DNA of 64,000 nucleotides from Chromobacterium amazonense (lineage in GTDB: Bacteria > Pseudomonadota > Gammaproteobacteria > Burkholderiales > Chromobacteriaceae). This document shows positions 48,201 through 55,848 of this stretch, one piece after another. The stretch lies in NCBI RefSeq assembly GCF_001855565.1, contig NZ_MKCR01000031.1, positions 124,001 through 188,000 of the forward strand, in the 5' to 3' direction. Under the pieces are notes generated by a model. That model worked only from the letters and a program-made list of their open reading frames with translations. It did no database searches and was not told the DNA's origin. Made by a program: the position numbers and the translations under genes. Every line of letters starts with the position of its first letter. Positions within the stretch are counted from its first letter, which is position 1.

Positions 48201-51200
48201 ACGCTCAGCCCATCTCCTACAGTCGTGACAATATTCGCTTCGCCTTTGGCTGCCGTAACCTGAATACCATCGCCCACCTTGGTCACCAGGTTGGCACGCC
48301 CCAGCAAGGCCTGGTAGCCATCGCCCTGCCCCACCTGGGTGATGATATTGGCCTCGCCTTTCGCCAATGTGACCTGACGCCCGGCACCCACCTTAGTCAC
48401 CACGTTGGCGCGCCCCCAGGCGCCTACATAATCGTCACCATCGCCAATATGGGTCACCACATTGGCCTCACCCTGCACGATGCTGAGCTGGCCACCCTGG
48501 CCTATCTTACTCAATACATTGGCTCGCCCCTTGGCCGCTCGAACACCCAAACCATCGCCTACATGGGTCAATACATTCAGCTCGCCCCAGGCTGCGACAA
48601 TTTGATCGCCAGCTCCCACCTTGGTCATCAGGTTGGCTTTGCCTTTGGCAAAGCCAATTTGCAGGCCTTCTCCTACTTGGGTCAGCACATTGCCCACGTC
48701 GGAAACCAACAGCCCCACGGTGGCGCCATTCCCTACCTTGGTCAGCACATTGCCCTTGCCCAACAACAAAGCAGCAGTAACGCCGTTGCCTACATGGGTC
48801 ACCACATTGGCTTCAGCCTTGGCCAATACCCCAAGCAATCCATCACCCACCTTGGTAACGATATTGGCTTTGCCCAAGGCCAAAACTCCGGTGATGCCGC
48901 TGCCTACATGAGTCATGACATTGGCTTTTCCGAACGCCGCAGCCAGCGTCGCGCCATTGCCAACTTTCGTCATCAGGTTGAAATCGCCTGCAAACAAGCC
49001 AAGGCTGATGCCATGCCCCACTTGCGTGAAAACATTGGCCTTGCCCGCCATCAGCGCGGCAGTCAAGCCATCGCCGACCTTGGTCAAGACATTGGCTTTG
49101 CCTATCATTGCGGCAAACGTTTCGCCATGGCCAATCTGGCTGAACACATTCGCGCCGCCAATCATGGCGGCCAATGTCATGCCATCCCCAACCTTGGTGG
49201 CCACATTGCCCTTTGCCAGCATCAGCGCTACGGTCAGGCCATTGCCGACATGAGTAAAGATATTGCCCTTGGCTATCATCAAAGCCAGCGCTTTTCCATC
49301 GCCTACTTTGGTGAAAACATTGAGCACACCGCCCATCAATGCCCAGGCATCGCCCTGTCCAATATGGGTGAATACATTGCCAGCCCCAACCATCGCGGCA
49401 ATCGAAGTACCATCGCCCACCTTGGTAAAGATATTGCCCGCTGCGGCCATCACGCCCAGCGTGCGGCCATTGCCCACATGGCTTAGCACATTGCCCCAGC
49501 CCAGCATGACCGCACTCAGATCGCCTTCACCTACTTTAGTCAGCACGTTAGCAGCCCCAAGCATGATTGCCTGGGTTGCTCCCTGACCAATATGTGTCAA
49601 GACATTGAGCTGCCCTCCCAACATCGCCTGCAGCGTGCCATCACCATATTTGGTCAGTACATTGGCGCCGCCAAGCGCGATAACTCGGGTATCGGCCTCA
49701 CCATTCCCCTGATGAATATGGCTAACCACATTGGCCCCGCCCAGCAGGCCGGCAGACAAGTCGCCGCCACCCAAAACAGAAAGCACATTGCCTCCGCCTG
49801 CCATTACGGCGTCTACCGCCCCCGATCCCACTTTGGTGAATACATTGAAGCCGCCGGCAGCCAACCAATGCTCACGGCCTCGGCCGATGTGGGTATGCGC
49901 ATTCGCTCCGCCTAGCATCAGGACCTGGCCATCGCCATCACCATGATGAACAGAAATATTTCCATAGGCCAATAGACGTGCAAGATAGTTGCCATCGCCA
50001 CGTCTGATCAGTACATTCGCCGCACCGGCCGCATACACATCCATGCGTCCTTGCGCGCCTAGATGCAGCAATACATTGGCCAAGCCCGCGCCACGGAATA
50101 CCAGATCGCCCTGCAGGCCTTTCTTGATGACGATATTTGCAGCGCCAGCTCCACTGAAGTGAATGTCCCCTCGCGACACATCCGATTCGATCAGATTCCC
50201 CCCGCCAGCGCCTTCAAAATTAATATTGCCTTCAGTATTTCCTTCCCTCCGCGGACGCTCTGCAAAATCATTTACAGAATGGTTTTGCACTTGCGTCAAA
50301 ATTCCCGACAGGGCGGTCACGGTGTTGATCCGATAATTAAGATCGCTTATTTCATACTCACCACCTTCCAGCGCGCTGTACCCGTTTGATTCGCCAATAG
50401 TTTCTTCAGCAATAGAGGAAACATTATTTCCCGGTTTTCTCCAAGCACTCGTTCGATATCTAATCTCACCGGTTACACCATCATTAACAAGCTCCAGCTT
50501 GACAACATTGGTATAATTATTTTCAAATCTTGCAAAGATATAACAATTAGACTGAGCAATCGATCTCACTGCATCAACAGTCACGCCACTATCTACATGG
50601 TTTTCTCCTAGACTCCCTATTCTGGCAGAAATAATCTCGATATTATTTACTTCCTGCTTTAGCCCTCCGCCATAACTTACCCATTGATCCTTTTTAATTT
50701 CGCTTTCTATCGCCTGGACATGGGCAGCCTTCTGATGCTCATAACTAAGCCCTGTCAGACTATACGCTCCACCCACCCCATTGATTTTTGTTGGTGTAAA
50801 TCCAGCTTGCTCACTGATATGCATATCACTGAGTTGATTTAGATGATCTCCAGTACGGTACCATGATGTAGAAATATACCGAAGCGCGCCACTAACAGGA
50901 TCGTTTAACAACTCAACCTGATTGACTTTGGTATAACCATCATCGACAATAGCGAAAATATAAGTATTTGGGCGAACCGTTGATTTAATAGCCGAAACTT
51001 TTTTTGCCTGATTAACCCATTCACCACCCAAAGTACCACTAATTAATCGAATAGTATCAGCACCAGCAGAGGCTAACGGATTGCCAGCTTCGCCACCTCT
51101 CCGTGTGATATGATTAAATCCCCCAATCCCCTTGAAGTGAATATTTCCATTGGCCACATCCGATATAATTCGATTGTACCCCCCAGCTCCTGAAAAATGG

Positions 51201-51952
51201 ATATCGCCACGTGTTCGTTGGAAATCATCGTCATCGTGACAAAGCCGAGATAGCTCATTCCATCCTCCCAAGCCTCTGAAATCAATATCACCATCTCGCC
51301 CCTGGCGCAGAACGCGGTTATATGCTCCAGCACCATATAAATTTACACTGCCAGACTCTACACGTGAGGTAATGATATTGGCTGCGCCTGCACCAGAAAA
51401 AAAAATTTCCCCGCTCGATCCTTGATAGTGCTGAAACCATGTACGCTCTAGCTGATTTGCGCCCCCTGCTCCATCAAATCGCAAATCGCCATTATCAGTA
51501 TGGTGGGTAATTTGGTTATACCCGCCTGCGCCTGAGAAAAAGACATTACCTGAAACACCCCGCCTTGTTAATAAATTAGCCAATGCAGCGCCTTGATAAT
51601 GAATGTCTCCACCCTGCCCATCATGCTGTATCGATACCGCGCCACTCAACCCACTGAAATCTATACTCCCCGATTGTTTTTTTTCGATTGTTGCGTAACC
51701 TGCGGCACCACGTACCGTCAATGCGCCACTATCATCAACCACCTTCAAATATGCGGCACCGGCATTTACGATATCATCGCCAGTGCCTGTATAAACAGTT
51801 GCACCTATCGATCCCACAGTAATCTGATCATTACCGCCATAAGCATGAATGACGCCACCAAACCCTATCGCATTAATCGTATTATCGTCATCATCAGCAA
51901 CATAATTACCCGTAAAAAAATATTCAACACTCCTCCAGACGCTCTTACCCAT
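39239..51952 (-). CDS. rtxA: MARTX toxin (multifunctional autoprocessing RTX toxin)
   Basis: 4237 residues. Residues of about 20-560 are glycine-rich A-type repeats (FSGAGGYN pattern) with two copies of a 130-residue insert (IRLISGTLGGEW and IEIISARIGSL). Residues 640-1330 are about 35 B repeats (ANVxTKVGDG). About 1455-1600 is a carbohydrate-binding-like module (NLIVNGDFEQYGHGW), then a coiled coil to about 1825 and a helical region. About 2210-2490 is ExoY/edema-factor-like (K2269, K2279, D2385-x-D2387, H2438). About 2590-3105 looks like a GT-B glycosyltransferase. The C80 protease has H3225 (VVGHGS) and C3274 (VGCSLV). C-terminal RTX-like repeats (GGAGSD, GDGNDQ) cover about 3860-4118. The host inositol-phosphate-triggered protease should release the modules. 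AGGAAGG precedes the start, 22 bases after rtxC. Confidence 0.92.
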   Translation of the reverse strand: MGKSVWRSVEYFFTGNYVADDDDNTINAIGFGGVIHAYGGNDQITVGSIGATVYTGTGDDIVNAGAAYLKVVDDSGALTVRGAAGYATIEKKQSGSIDFSGLSGAVSIQHDGQGGDIHYQGAALANLLTRRGVSGNVFFSGAGGYNQITHHTDNGDLRFDGAGGANQLERTWFQHYQGSSGEIFFSGAGAANIITSRVESGSVNLYGAGAYNRVLRQGRDGDIDFRGLGGWNELSRLCHDDDDFQRTRGDIHFSGAGGYNRIISDVANGNIHFKGIGGFNHITRRGGEAGNPLASAGADTIRLISGTLGGEWVNQAKKVSAIKSTVRPNTYIFAIVDDGYTKVNQVELLNDPVSGALRYISTSWYRTGDHLNQLSDMHISEQAGFTPTKINGVGGAYSLTGLSYEHQKAAHVQAIESEIKKDQWVSYGGGLKQEVNNIEIISARIGSLGENHVDSGVTVDAVRSIAQSNCYIFARFENNYTNVVKLELVNDGVTGEIRYRTSAWRKPGNNVSSIAEETIGESNGYSALEGGEYEISDLNYRINTVTALSGILTQVQNHSVNDFAERPRREGNTEGNINFEGAGGGNLIESDVSRGDIHFSGAGAANIVIKKGLQGDLVFRGAGLANVLLHLGAQGRMDVYAAGAANVLIRRGDGNYLARLLAYGNISVHHGDGDGQVLMLGGANAHTHIGRGREHWLAAGGFNVFTKVGSGAVDAVMAGGGNVLSVLGGGDLSAGLLGGANVVSHIHQGNGEADTRVIALGGANVLTKYGDGTLQAMLGGQLNVLTHIGQGATQAIMLGAANVLTKVGEGDLSAVMLGWGNVLSHVGNGRTLGVMAAAGNIFTKVGDGTSIAAMVGAGNVFTHIGQGDAWALMGGVLNVFTKVGDGKALALMIAKGNIFTHVGNGLTVALMLAKGNVATKVGDGMTLAAMIGGANVFSQIGHGETFAAMIGKANVLTKVGDGLTAALMAGKANVFTQVGHGISLGLFAGDFNLMTKVGNGATLAAAFGKANVMTHVGSGITGVLALGKANIVTKVGDGLLGVLAKAEANVVTHVGNGVTAALLLGKGNVLTKVGNGATVGLLVSDVGNVLTQVGEGLQIGFAKGKANLMTKVGAGDQIVAAWGELNVLTHVGDGLGVRAAKGRANVLSKIGQGGQLSIVQGEANVVTHIGDGDDYVGAWGRANVVTKVGAGRQVTLAKGEANIITQVGQGDGYQALLGRANLVTKVGDGIQVTAAKGEANIVTTVGDGLSVTAVYGKLNSNIKVGSGTRVNVAWGNYNLNTQWGDGLNVAVMKGRGNANIQIGDGMMITAAYARNNVVVKVGNGDFYSLAVASSNTASNKLAELFGNIKQTLLGAAASQAINYLVQGDEGDTSGVSRQGRGGFRLPGRQSRTGADEESLGVELAEVQQLQGFRLDEISQTDSSLASDLRGQVSRPQDVDEGQHASRLSIDEQSVARTNLIVNGDFEQYGHGWQSTHGIEAWLGAGVYGLSAEAKYGQFSSELSTDRNTTIYQDLDGLRGGQTITLDFDFARRLHAGLEHGIEVRWNNVLVFSSQGDAAEWQHKQLQLTAVAGRNRISFSGTGPENSLGYVIDNVAAYAAAMPDVNVPNMGVQVAQDQAAAERDQQRLEQEKKRQLADIEGSLRQLEASDEQQLSRNGDWLRDVLNEEADAVTSRLGQMTHGLESFATPRLEGGSGHAWRDRFAADLPADAQEQLARAQAAASDALNTVDQQHQRQQAKRQEALQKSERGRRRSEEARLRSQDQARAATAQGEEQRVKAQSAQQQAQARQEQANQDVELARQRGAQAAEESRQKVGQAASDAKSVQQQSDAKPEREVRRVAVAEPPRADAPEPDETTEANDVDEIDGEAGSTETPGQIASDLGGLEDARAAVNRLQINAGVRARSRRHSGQIQTAQQNADVVASLKKDFEQREQGEVPKPNRVADTDELESLGQTSGLRSEGQGSAEEAERMPLDGLITRQALQQEASVFAKRIGPSYRAILDGLERLSTVGGDTQLVEGLALHQRLSRYLAEHPTSGRNPALGRLRAQLEEKMFAGDMLSRREDLLAVAKESPQLAVRLYQLAREAARSGDTELGAAAIAWARLEPDAALAHLNALVDVEPGKTWRVDKAALAGIADEIRRATGNTADPVSVHGLPQAIESTHDKQAQSRLSSNSSGRMDFIDRVMQMPDAELERYLVRKNPALKPLCDYVFRGVDLPDGRFGRITSQFVSKQHLLAFSVASSLGNFAVSAREAGALTLERLADGAAAKGHDILEKTVKGSSLSGAYGAEGAQKLAWLQELGLAGLVGHWHPETKALLGFYVTPDLYALRDASDEAMKALGQQVKRVDADHFYFPVDMRDAESLRRSTELLRASPQWQQKMYTGDYDLHDMLSFSGRAHSVPSSSQTERFIRGMLNAAVAAKDESRPLRRGSHHTVQHGPQVSYPAHMGAHEQGVPLVGAVANPSFPLALCDRGVWQPIVHDTAQLQGAYQRMGARLKVTWQPGEDHPRFVPDGENGQVRMVRRPSQDSAGLPSDSSGPRHAVAGQGMLSQESEPVVKAQEQLGQSARRDLQPDIARSSARVPAFDEDLEALGGRQVAKDYLNKFDNIIFFLPNSPNYGEQAINSRPIREISESLMGEGKKLVVLTNEDYNFKQRVRLGLRVEGEDANRFDTEDFLRFFAQSEVEIHKDTNGKWSFNYSRDMVASETNQFEVEDLIERYRDELRGRSDYGEALDLDIKLKEFHSFTEGKPSNDESFKRAGANIEIEFTHQLDYISAREKLIKLCPGVEDKVQFLDLTESDGANFVKLLTEKNTLILSGATDTRTSIFDSYASGVAESTRVTEIMMGDKDHGARRGVYVNGKEVLDGFPKGIEESAIYPSVVDKNAIDRSNLAEAEKGNLNKLISHVSDAGMLYAYGFHQVPIENRLSLLDGMRDALIKSEAGKRSVIFVAGDVGIPISSESMDCVRIDDAVRFEAELSKKTNKPLVVLAGQLPSDVNDLVVSNSRLVIAEGKGTVSFCQQNNIRHLILRKREGGEHVVQVTQYHDSGNELLRKELELRSENLYSKDLNLVKNTISDVFLDVDDFFLKNHYKNMSSSQNLLLETLERIGSIQKIEDVDNDRHKLQSLSRYQENAERPILDISTELAQWRTEQVTSPTRGETASRFDGQLIFQMENDPVAARAAARLAGKHPDKSVLVQVGADGQYRVVHGELSRLRGKLRWQVVGHGSEGGVDGNGRLGGYDAESLAARLQHVSNDIARAHGIETQAEHVSLVGCSLVGSSRQDGYARGFFEAMERKGGVASVSARSSEVAVDSQGRKHTRAEQGDWLRKEPEHKVVFSRGEDQQLQVRRESMRSGIAEGDINLARVGQSSRASASGAIADNQDVFQAPKKRVATNQEADAGSDSGQLSYSGNIQLQLGDGEFTTVNWGTSNLGIKVGVGGMKSLVFGDNNVMVHIGDGDSQHSVDIAGYRALEGAQLFIGNRNVSFNMGRSNDLIVMADKSIPMPPLVNPFDGAARIAGVLQTIAGNRDQSQWLSAQWAQWTLAGVEKYLADTAGLDQTSSVDYASLTALDSQHQRSSRGLKSDIEATLNKKFNQWQSSQGQQGGGQLSRADKLRQMNEKLAFNFAVGGQGADIQITTANWNFVFGDNIQSILDTNLGSLFGLLTQQFTATGMAKTTFTFTPTDLPRQLQNRLLGRLAGVGSDTTLGDIFGVDYTAQGGLVSRSGDAIDGPAMLREMLSVIADFGGEQLAAFTDPARWLDALEAGAALGKDALSSFARSHGLQAAAPEETDDAPPPADALAPAETDRKAFGLNALHLPNLFATLFSQDKQSEMVQLLSNLKQNLSADLLNMQEQTFDFLRNSGHLQGDGDMHVSLGNYNFNWGGDGKDLGAYLGENNNFWGGRGDDVFYATGTSNVFSGGAGSDTGVLMGRENMMFGGAGDDVAVQAGRINHAYLGDGNDQAYVFGEGGVIDGGAGQDYLVVSGNYNSMDGGAGQDFVVAIGNHNQISLGQGNDYALVFGNHNRLQADHGRNQIKLMGYHAVVTGADESDYLIADSGSKFSELSAGAGDDVLVLGGYQNRFSGGTGVDSFVLSDAVIDCEVLDAEQDDYIVLDDIDQQDIWFKRNGDDLQILLNRCDETAGASDQDRFEQIGAATFNGYFSSKRAQIVLELGEVQKNSLRSYTALSHQAVDALVQAMSGFAPEAGQAGFINNMDQASRHVVQTAWSMAVQGEGKLIV
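42530..44190 (-). other. A+T-rich effector module inside rtxA
   Basis: This part of rtxA is plainly A+T-rich compared with both sides and encodes about residues 2588-3135. It contains repeated Rossmann-like strands (NIIFFLPNSPNYGEQ, KLVVLTNEDY, RSVIFVAGDVG, PLVVLAGQLPSDVNDLV) and a donor-site-like IAEGKGTVSFCQQNNIRHL. The composition and sharp edges suggest a module acquired by recombination. Assignment to GT-B is by eye only. Confidence 0.55.
47940..50010 (-). repeat. MARTX B-repeat tract
   Basis: About 35 tandem units of 57-60 bases encode 19-20-residue repeats of the form GKANVxTKVGDGxTxAxM. This is the B-repeat region of MARTX toxins, thought to help present the effector block at the host membrane. 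The antisense strand also stays open across it, which is a by-product of the repeat codons. Confidence 0.85.
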
Positions 51953-51974
51953 AAACTACCTTCCTATTCTTCTT

Positions 51975-52436
51975 TCAAATTGAAAACCACTGTACTTTTC
52001 GCGCACAAGTACCCACATCTGGATGAATAGTGCCTCGCACAGTGCAGACTCGCTGGCCTTTTTTTGAAGAAAATACTCTTTGACGCAAATCACGTACCAC
52101 AGCACGAGCATGACCAAATGGGGCAATCATCTCTGGTATAAAGATAAAATCGCCTGATTGCCAATCAGTCTCTATTAAATCCCTAGATCCTGACAACAAT
52201 ATTTTTCTCACCTGAATAGAAACAAAAGCCCAGTTGCAAAAAGCAACTGGGCGTCCTTGATCGTCTTCATAGTAGCAAAATTGGTCTAAATCAAATGCCG
52301 GGATGATTCTATGCTGCCACTCCGCCACTGAGTACCTTCGGTGCAGCGGGGAATATTGACTTAACAACATTACCCCACCCAACATGGCCTGTTTTTGCGA
52401 TTGACTCAGCTTACCTGCCTGATAAATCGTTGCCAC
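51975..52436 (-). CDS. rtxC: MARTX-activating acyltransferase
   Basis: A 153-residue HlyC/RtxC-family acyltransferase. The catalytic histidine is in SPLHRRYSVAEWQ, with the blocks RPVAFCNWAFVS and DWQSGDFIFIPEMIAPFGH. It is predicted to acylate lysines of the MARTX toxin, whose gene starts 22 bases after its stop. The first codon is GTG at 52436 or a later in-frame ATG. The order rtxH-rtxC-rtxA matches the Vibrio rtx toxin operon. Confidence 0.9.
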   Translation of the reverse strand: MATIYQAGKLSQSQKQAMLGGVMLLSQYSPLHRRYSVAEWQHRIIPAFDLDQFCYYEDDQGRPVAFCNWAFVSIQVRKILLSGSRDLIETDWQSGDFIFIPEMIAPFGHARAVVRDLRQRVFSSKKGQRVCTVRGTIHPDVGTCARKVQWFSI

Positions 52437-52481
52437 AATTTAATCATTTACTCCCATCATTTATTTTGACGGCAATCCTTT

Positions 52482-52787
52482 TCACACAAGATCCGCGAAT
52501 ACAGGCACACCCCCAGTCTCTGGCGTTGCGTTTATCATACCCGTCGAAATCATTTTCTTTATTTCCTCTTCCATCCTAGGGTCTTCCAGCATACTTTTGA
52601 CAATCGCAACCATATACATAAAACCGGCTGCAGGCATATGAACCACTCCCTTCAAAACCAGTTGGGCGACATCCTCCTTCTCATTCCCATGTGCCAGCTT
52701 ATTATGATCATGCCCAACAAAATGAAGAGAAAAGACGCCTCTGTTATAGTTAACGCTTGCAACAGTTTGTACAAACTTCTCTTCCAT
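52482..52787 (-). CDS. rtxH: RtxH-like small protein
   Basis: A 101-residue protein without signal peptide, sited directly upstream of rtxC on the same strand. The N-terminal half is beta-rich (FVQTVASVNYNRGVFSLHFVGH), and the second half (HMPAAGFMYMVAIVKSMLED) resembles DUF3467-like small proteins. Vibrio rtx operons carry a small gene of unknown function, rtxH, at this exact place; the name is given on position. It could be a secretion chaperone, but nothing shows that directly. Confidence 0.55.
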   Translation of the reverse strand: MEEKFVQTVASVNYNRGVFSLHFVGHDHNKLAHGNEKEDVAQLVLKGVVHMPAAGFMYMVAIVKSMLEDPRMEEEIKKMISTGMINATPETGGVPVFADLV

Positions 52788-53078
52788 AATAACTACTCCG
52801 TGTTTATTGATAATAATGAAATTATGAATTAAATACTCAACTCACATGAAAATTTTCTCATACACTCACCAAAATCATAAATTAATTACCATTCCCACCG
52901 CTTAAAAAACCTTACCGATACAACCTTACGCGCTCTTACTTCGCAATATTAATACCTACCAAAATTCAATATTTTCCAGGATCTATTTTCACTCTTCCTA
53001 CAATTACCGCGTAGATGATTGCAGCTGGGTTAGCAACAGCTTGCCAAAAATATGTAATCAGCTTCTTGAGATTCAAAT

Positions 53079-53106
53079 AAAAAAACCCCGCATAGCGGGG
53101 TTTTTC
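53079..53106. terminator. Intrinsic terminator after pnp
   Basis: CCCCGC-ATA-GCGGGG is flanked by an A-run on one side and TTTTT on the other, so it can terminate in both directions. It ends the pnp transcript on the - strand, 38 bases after the stop, and separates housekeeping genes from the rtx operon promoter. Confidence 0.92.
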
Positions 53107-53143
53107 TGTACAGCCCTGCAAACAGGGCTTAGTCAAGAAAAGC

Positions 53144-55288
53144 TTACTGCGTCTTTAGACCGAAGGAATCAGCGGTCGCCTGGGCGGTTTTCGCTTCTTC
53201 TTCCAGCAGGGCCTTGATGGACAGGCGGATGCGGCCACGGTCGTCCATTTCGATGGCCTTGACCTTCACCACTTGGCCTTCCTTCAGATGATCGGACACA
53301 TTCTTGATGCGCTCGTTGGCGATCTGCGAGATGTGAACCAGACCATCCTTGCCCGGCAGGATGGAGACGATGGCGCCGACGTTGTTGTCGAGGATCTTGA
53401 CCACGGTGCCTTCGTACACCTTGCCCACTTCCACTTCGACGGTGATCTCTTCGATGCGCTTCTTGGCCGCTTCCGCGCCCTCGTTGCTGACCGAAGCGAT
53501 GGTGATGGTGCCGTCTTCCTCGATGTTGATCTCGCAACCGGTATCCTTGGTGATGGCGCGGATGGTTTCGCCGCCCTTGCCGATCACTTCGCGGATTTTC
53601 TCCGGGTTGATCTTCATCACATACAGGCGCGGCGCGTGGGCGGACAACTCTTGCGGGCCGTCCACGGCTTCCTTCATCAGGCCCAGGATGTGCAGACGGC
53701 CTTCCTTGGCCTGCTCCAGCGCAACCTGCATGATTTCCTTGGTGATGCCCTGGATCTTGATGTCCATCTGCAGCGCGGTGATGCCTTCGGCGGTGCCGGC
53801 CACCTTGAAGTCCATGTCGCCCAGGTGATCTTCATCGCCCAGGATGTCGGTCAGCACGGCAAAACGGTTGCCTTCCAGGATCAGGCCCATGGCGATGCCG
53901 GCCACGTGCGCCTTCAGCGGCACGCCGGCGGACAGCAGCGACAGGCAGCCGCCACAGACGGAAGCCATCGACGAGGAGCCGTTGGATTCGGTGATTTCCG
54001 AAACCACGCGCATGGAGTAGCCGAACTCGGTTTCCGGCGGCAGCACGGCGACCAGCGCGCGCTTGGCCAGACGGCCGTGGCCGATTTCACGGCGCTTCGG
54101 CGGGCCCATGCGGCCGGCTTCGCCGGTGGAGTACGGCGGGAAGTTGTAGTGCAGCATGAAGCGTTCGGTGTATTCGCCGGCCAGCGCGTCGATGATCTGC
54201 TCGTCCTGCTTGGTGCCCAGCGTGGCCACAACCAGCGCCTGGGTTTCACCGCGGGTGAACAGGGCGGAACCGTGGGTGCGCGGCAGCACGTTGCTGCGGA
54301 TGCTGATCGGGCGCACGGTGCGGGTATCGCGGCCGTCGATGCGCGGCTCGCCTGCCAGGATCTGGCCGCGGACGATTTCCGCTTCCAGGCTCTTGAAGAT
54401 GCCCTTGATTTCGTTGGCTTTCAGCGTGTCGGTGTCTTCGTTGATCAGCGCGGCCTTGACGGCATCCCAGGCTTCGTTGATGGCGACGCTGCGGGCTTGC
54501 TTCTGACGCAGACGGAAGGCTTCGGCCAGCTTGTCGCCAGCGATGCCGCGGATCTGGGCGATCAGCGCTTCGTCCTTGGCCGGAGCGGACCAGTCGAACA
54601 TCACCGGATTGACTTCGTCGGCCAGTTCGTTGATGGCCTTGATCGCGGCTTGCATTTGCTCGTGGCCGAACACCACGCCGCCCAGCATCACGGCTTCGGA
54701 CAGTTCCTTGGCTTCGGATTCCACCATCAGCACGGCGCGTTGGGTGCCGGCCACCACCAAGTCCATCTGCGAGGTTTGCAGTTCGGACTTGGTCGGGTTC
54801 AGCACGTATTCGCCGTTGATGTAACCAACGCGGGCGGCGCCGATCGGGCCGGCGAACGGCAGGCCGGAGATGGCCAGGGCGGCGGAAGCGCCGATCATCG
54901 CCGGGATGTCGGAATCCACTTCCGGATTCAGCGACAGCACGGTGGCGACGATCTGCACGTCATGGTAGAAGCCTTCCGGGAACAGCGGGCGGATCGGACG
55001 GTCGATCAGGCGGCTGGTCAGCACTTCCTTCTCGGACTGCTTGCCTTCGCGCTTGAAGAAGCCGCCCGGGATCTTGCCGGCGGCGTAGGTGCGCTCCAGG
55101 TAGTCCACGGTCAGCGGGAAGAAATCTTGGCCCGGCTTGACGGACTTGCCGCCCACCACGTTGACCATCACGACGGTGTCGTCAACGGTGACGACGACGG
55201 AACCGGACGCCTGGCGGGCGATTTCACCGGTTTCCAGGGTGACGGTTTGACGGCCGAACTGGAAGGTTTTGGTGATCTTATTGAACAC
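53144..55288 (-). CDS. pnp: Polynucleotide phosphorylase
   Basis: A 714-residue 3'-5' exoribonuclease of the RNA degradosome. It has two RNase PH domains ([24 protein letters not shown] in the first; [17 protein letters not shown] in the second), then a KH domain ([15 protein letters not shown], about 560-620) and an S1 domain ([20 protein letters not shown], about 625-695). The start is GTG at 55288 after AGGGAAA. It lies downstream of rpsO in the usual order, with a terminator between, so partial read-through or an own promoter is likely. Confidence 0.97.
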   Translation of the reverse strand: MFNKITKTFQFGRQTVTLETGEIARQASGSVVVTVDDTVVMVNVVGGKSVKPGQDFFPLTVDYLERTYAAGKIPGGFFKREGKQSEKEVLTSRLIDRPIRPLFPEGFYHDVQIVATVLSLNPEVDSDIPAMIGASAALAISGLPFAGPIGAARVGYINGEYVLNPTKSELQTSQMDLVVAGTQRAVLMVESEAKELSEAVMLGGVVFGHEQMQAAIKAINELADEVNPVMFDWSAPAKDEALIAQIRGIAGDKLAEAFRLRQKQARSVAINEAWDAVKAALINEDTDTLKANEIKGIFKSLEAEIVRGQILAGEPRIDGRDTRTVRPISIRSNVLPRTHGSALFTRGETQALVVATLGTKQDEQIIDALAGEYTERFMLHYNFPPYSTGEAGRMGPPKRREIGHGRLAKRALVAVLPPETEFGYSMRVVSEITESNGSSSMASVCGGCLSLLSAGVPLKAHVAGIAMGLILEGNRFAVLTDILGDEDHLGDMDFKVAGTAEGITALQMDIKIQGITKEIMQVALEQAKEGRLHILGLMKEAVDGPQELSAHAPRLYVMKINPEKIREVIGKGGETIRAITKDTGCEINIEEDGTITIASVSNEGAEAAKKRIEEITVEVEVGKVYEGTVVKILDNNVGAIVSILPGKDGLVHISQIANERIKNVSDHLKEGQVVKVKAIEMDDRGRIRLSIKALLEEEAKTAQATADSFGLKTQ

Positions 55289-55438
55289 GAGGGTTTCCCT
55301 ATATCTTGGTTCGATTGTAAAAATCGCGAGCCGGAAAAAACAACGGGAACCCCTAAAAATTCGGACCTGCGGCTAGATCTGAATTTGTAGAGGCTCCCCC
55401 CGTTGTCACGACAATTGAAACTCGCGAAGCTGTCGGTG

Positions 55439-55470
55439 TGAAAAAGTCGCAGCAAGCTGCGACTTTTTCA
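55439..55470 (-). terminator. rpsO terminator
   Basis: TGAAAAAGTCGCAGC pairs perfectly with GCTGCGACTTTTTCA, giving a GC stem with an A/T base on each side. It follows the rpsO stop by 15 bases on the - strand. Similar stems in E. coli separate rpsO from pnp and are processed by RNases. Confidence 0.9.
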
Positions 55471-55484
55471 GAACCGGATACCGA

Positions 55485-55754
55485 TTACTTGCGCAGGCCC
55501 AGGCGGGCGATCAGCGCGCGGTAAGCATCAGCGTCAGTGCCCTTCAGGTAGTCCAGCAGACGGCGGCGACGGCTAACCAGCTTCAGCAGGCCACGACGGC
55601 TGTGGTGGTCCTTGGTGTTGGCTTTGAAGTGCGGGGTCAGGTCGTTGATGCGTGCGGTCAGCAGGGCAACCTGCACTTCGGACGAACCAGTGTCGCCTTC
55701 AGCGCGTTGGAAGCTTTTAACGATTTCTGCTTTTTGAGCGGCGGTCATTGCCAT
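55485..55754 (-). CDS. rpsO: 30S ribosomal protein S15
   Basis: An 89-residue ribosomal protein that binds 16S rRNA early in assembly. The sequence has [39 protein letters not shown] and [12 protein letters not shown], which are diagnostic. The start is chosen at [12 protein letters not shown] (55754), matching the 89-residue MALT- form in Neisseria; the longer open frame upstream is ignored. It lies between truB and pnp. Confidence 0.97.
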   Translation of the reverse strand: MAMTAAQKAEIVKSFQRAEGDTGSSEVQVALLTARINDLTPHFKANTKDHHSRRGLLKLVSRRRRLLDYLKGTDADAYRALIARLGLRK

Positions 55755-55848
55755 TTGGATTACTCCAGTTTCAGTAGGGGGTTTGAAAACCCGACAAGTG
55801 CGGCGAGCCGGAAAACCCAACCCATTCCACACTCCGGTAAGCGGCGGA

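Noticed and set aside
47786-49486. 566-aa repetitive open frame opposite the MARTX B repeats
   Set aside because: Its regularity mirrors the repeats of rtxA on the - strand; the latter carry the known B-repeat motif.
47940-50010. Regular 57-60 base repeats considered as a CRISPR-like array
   Set aside because: The units are contiguous, translate in frame into MARTX B repeats, and have no separate spacers or cas genes.
53273-55390. 705-aa open frame on the + strand opposite pnp
   Set aside because: It is a shadow of pnp caused by GC-rich codon bias; there is no family signature, and the pnp match on the other strand is unambiguous.
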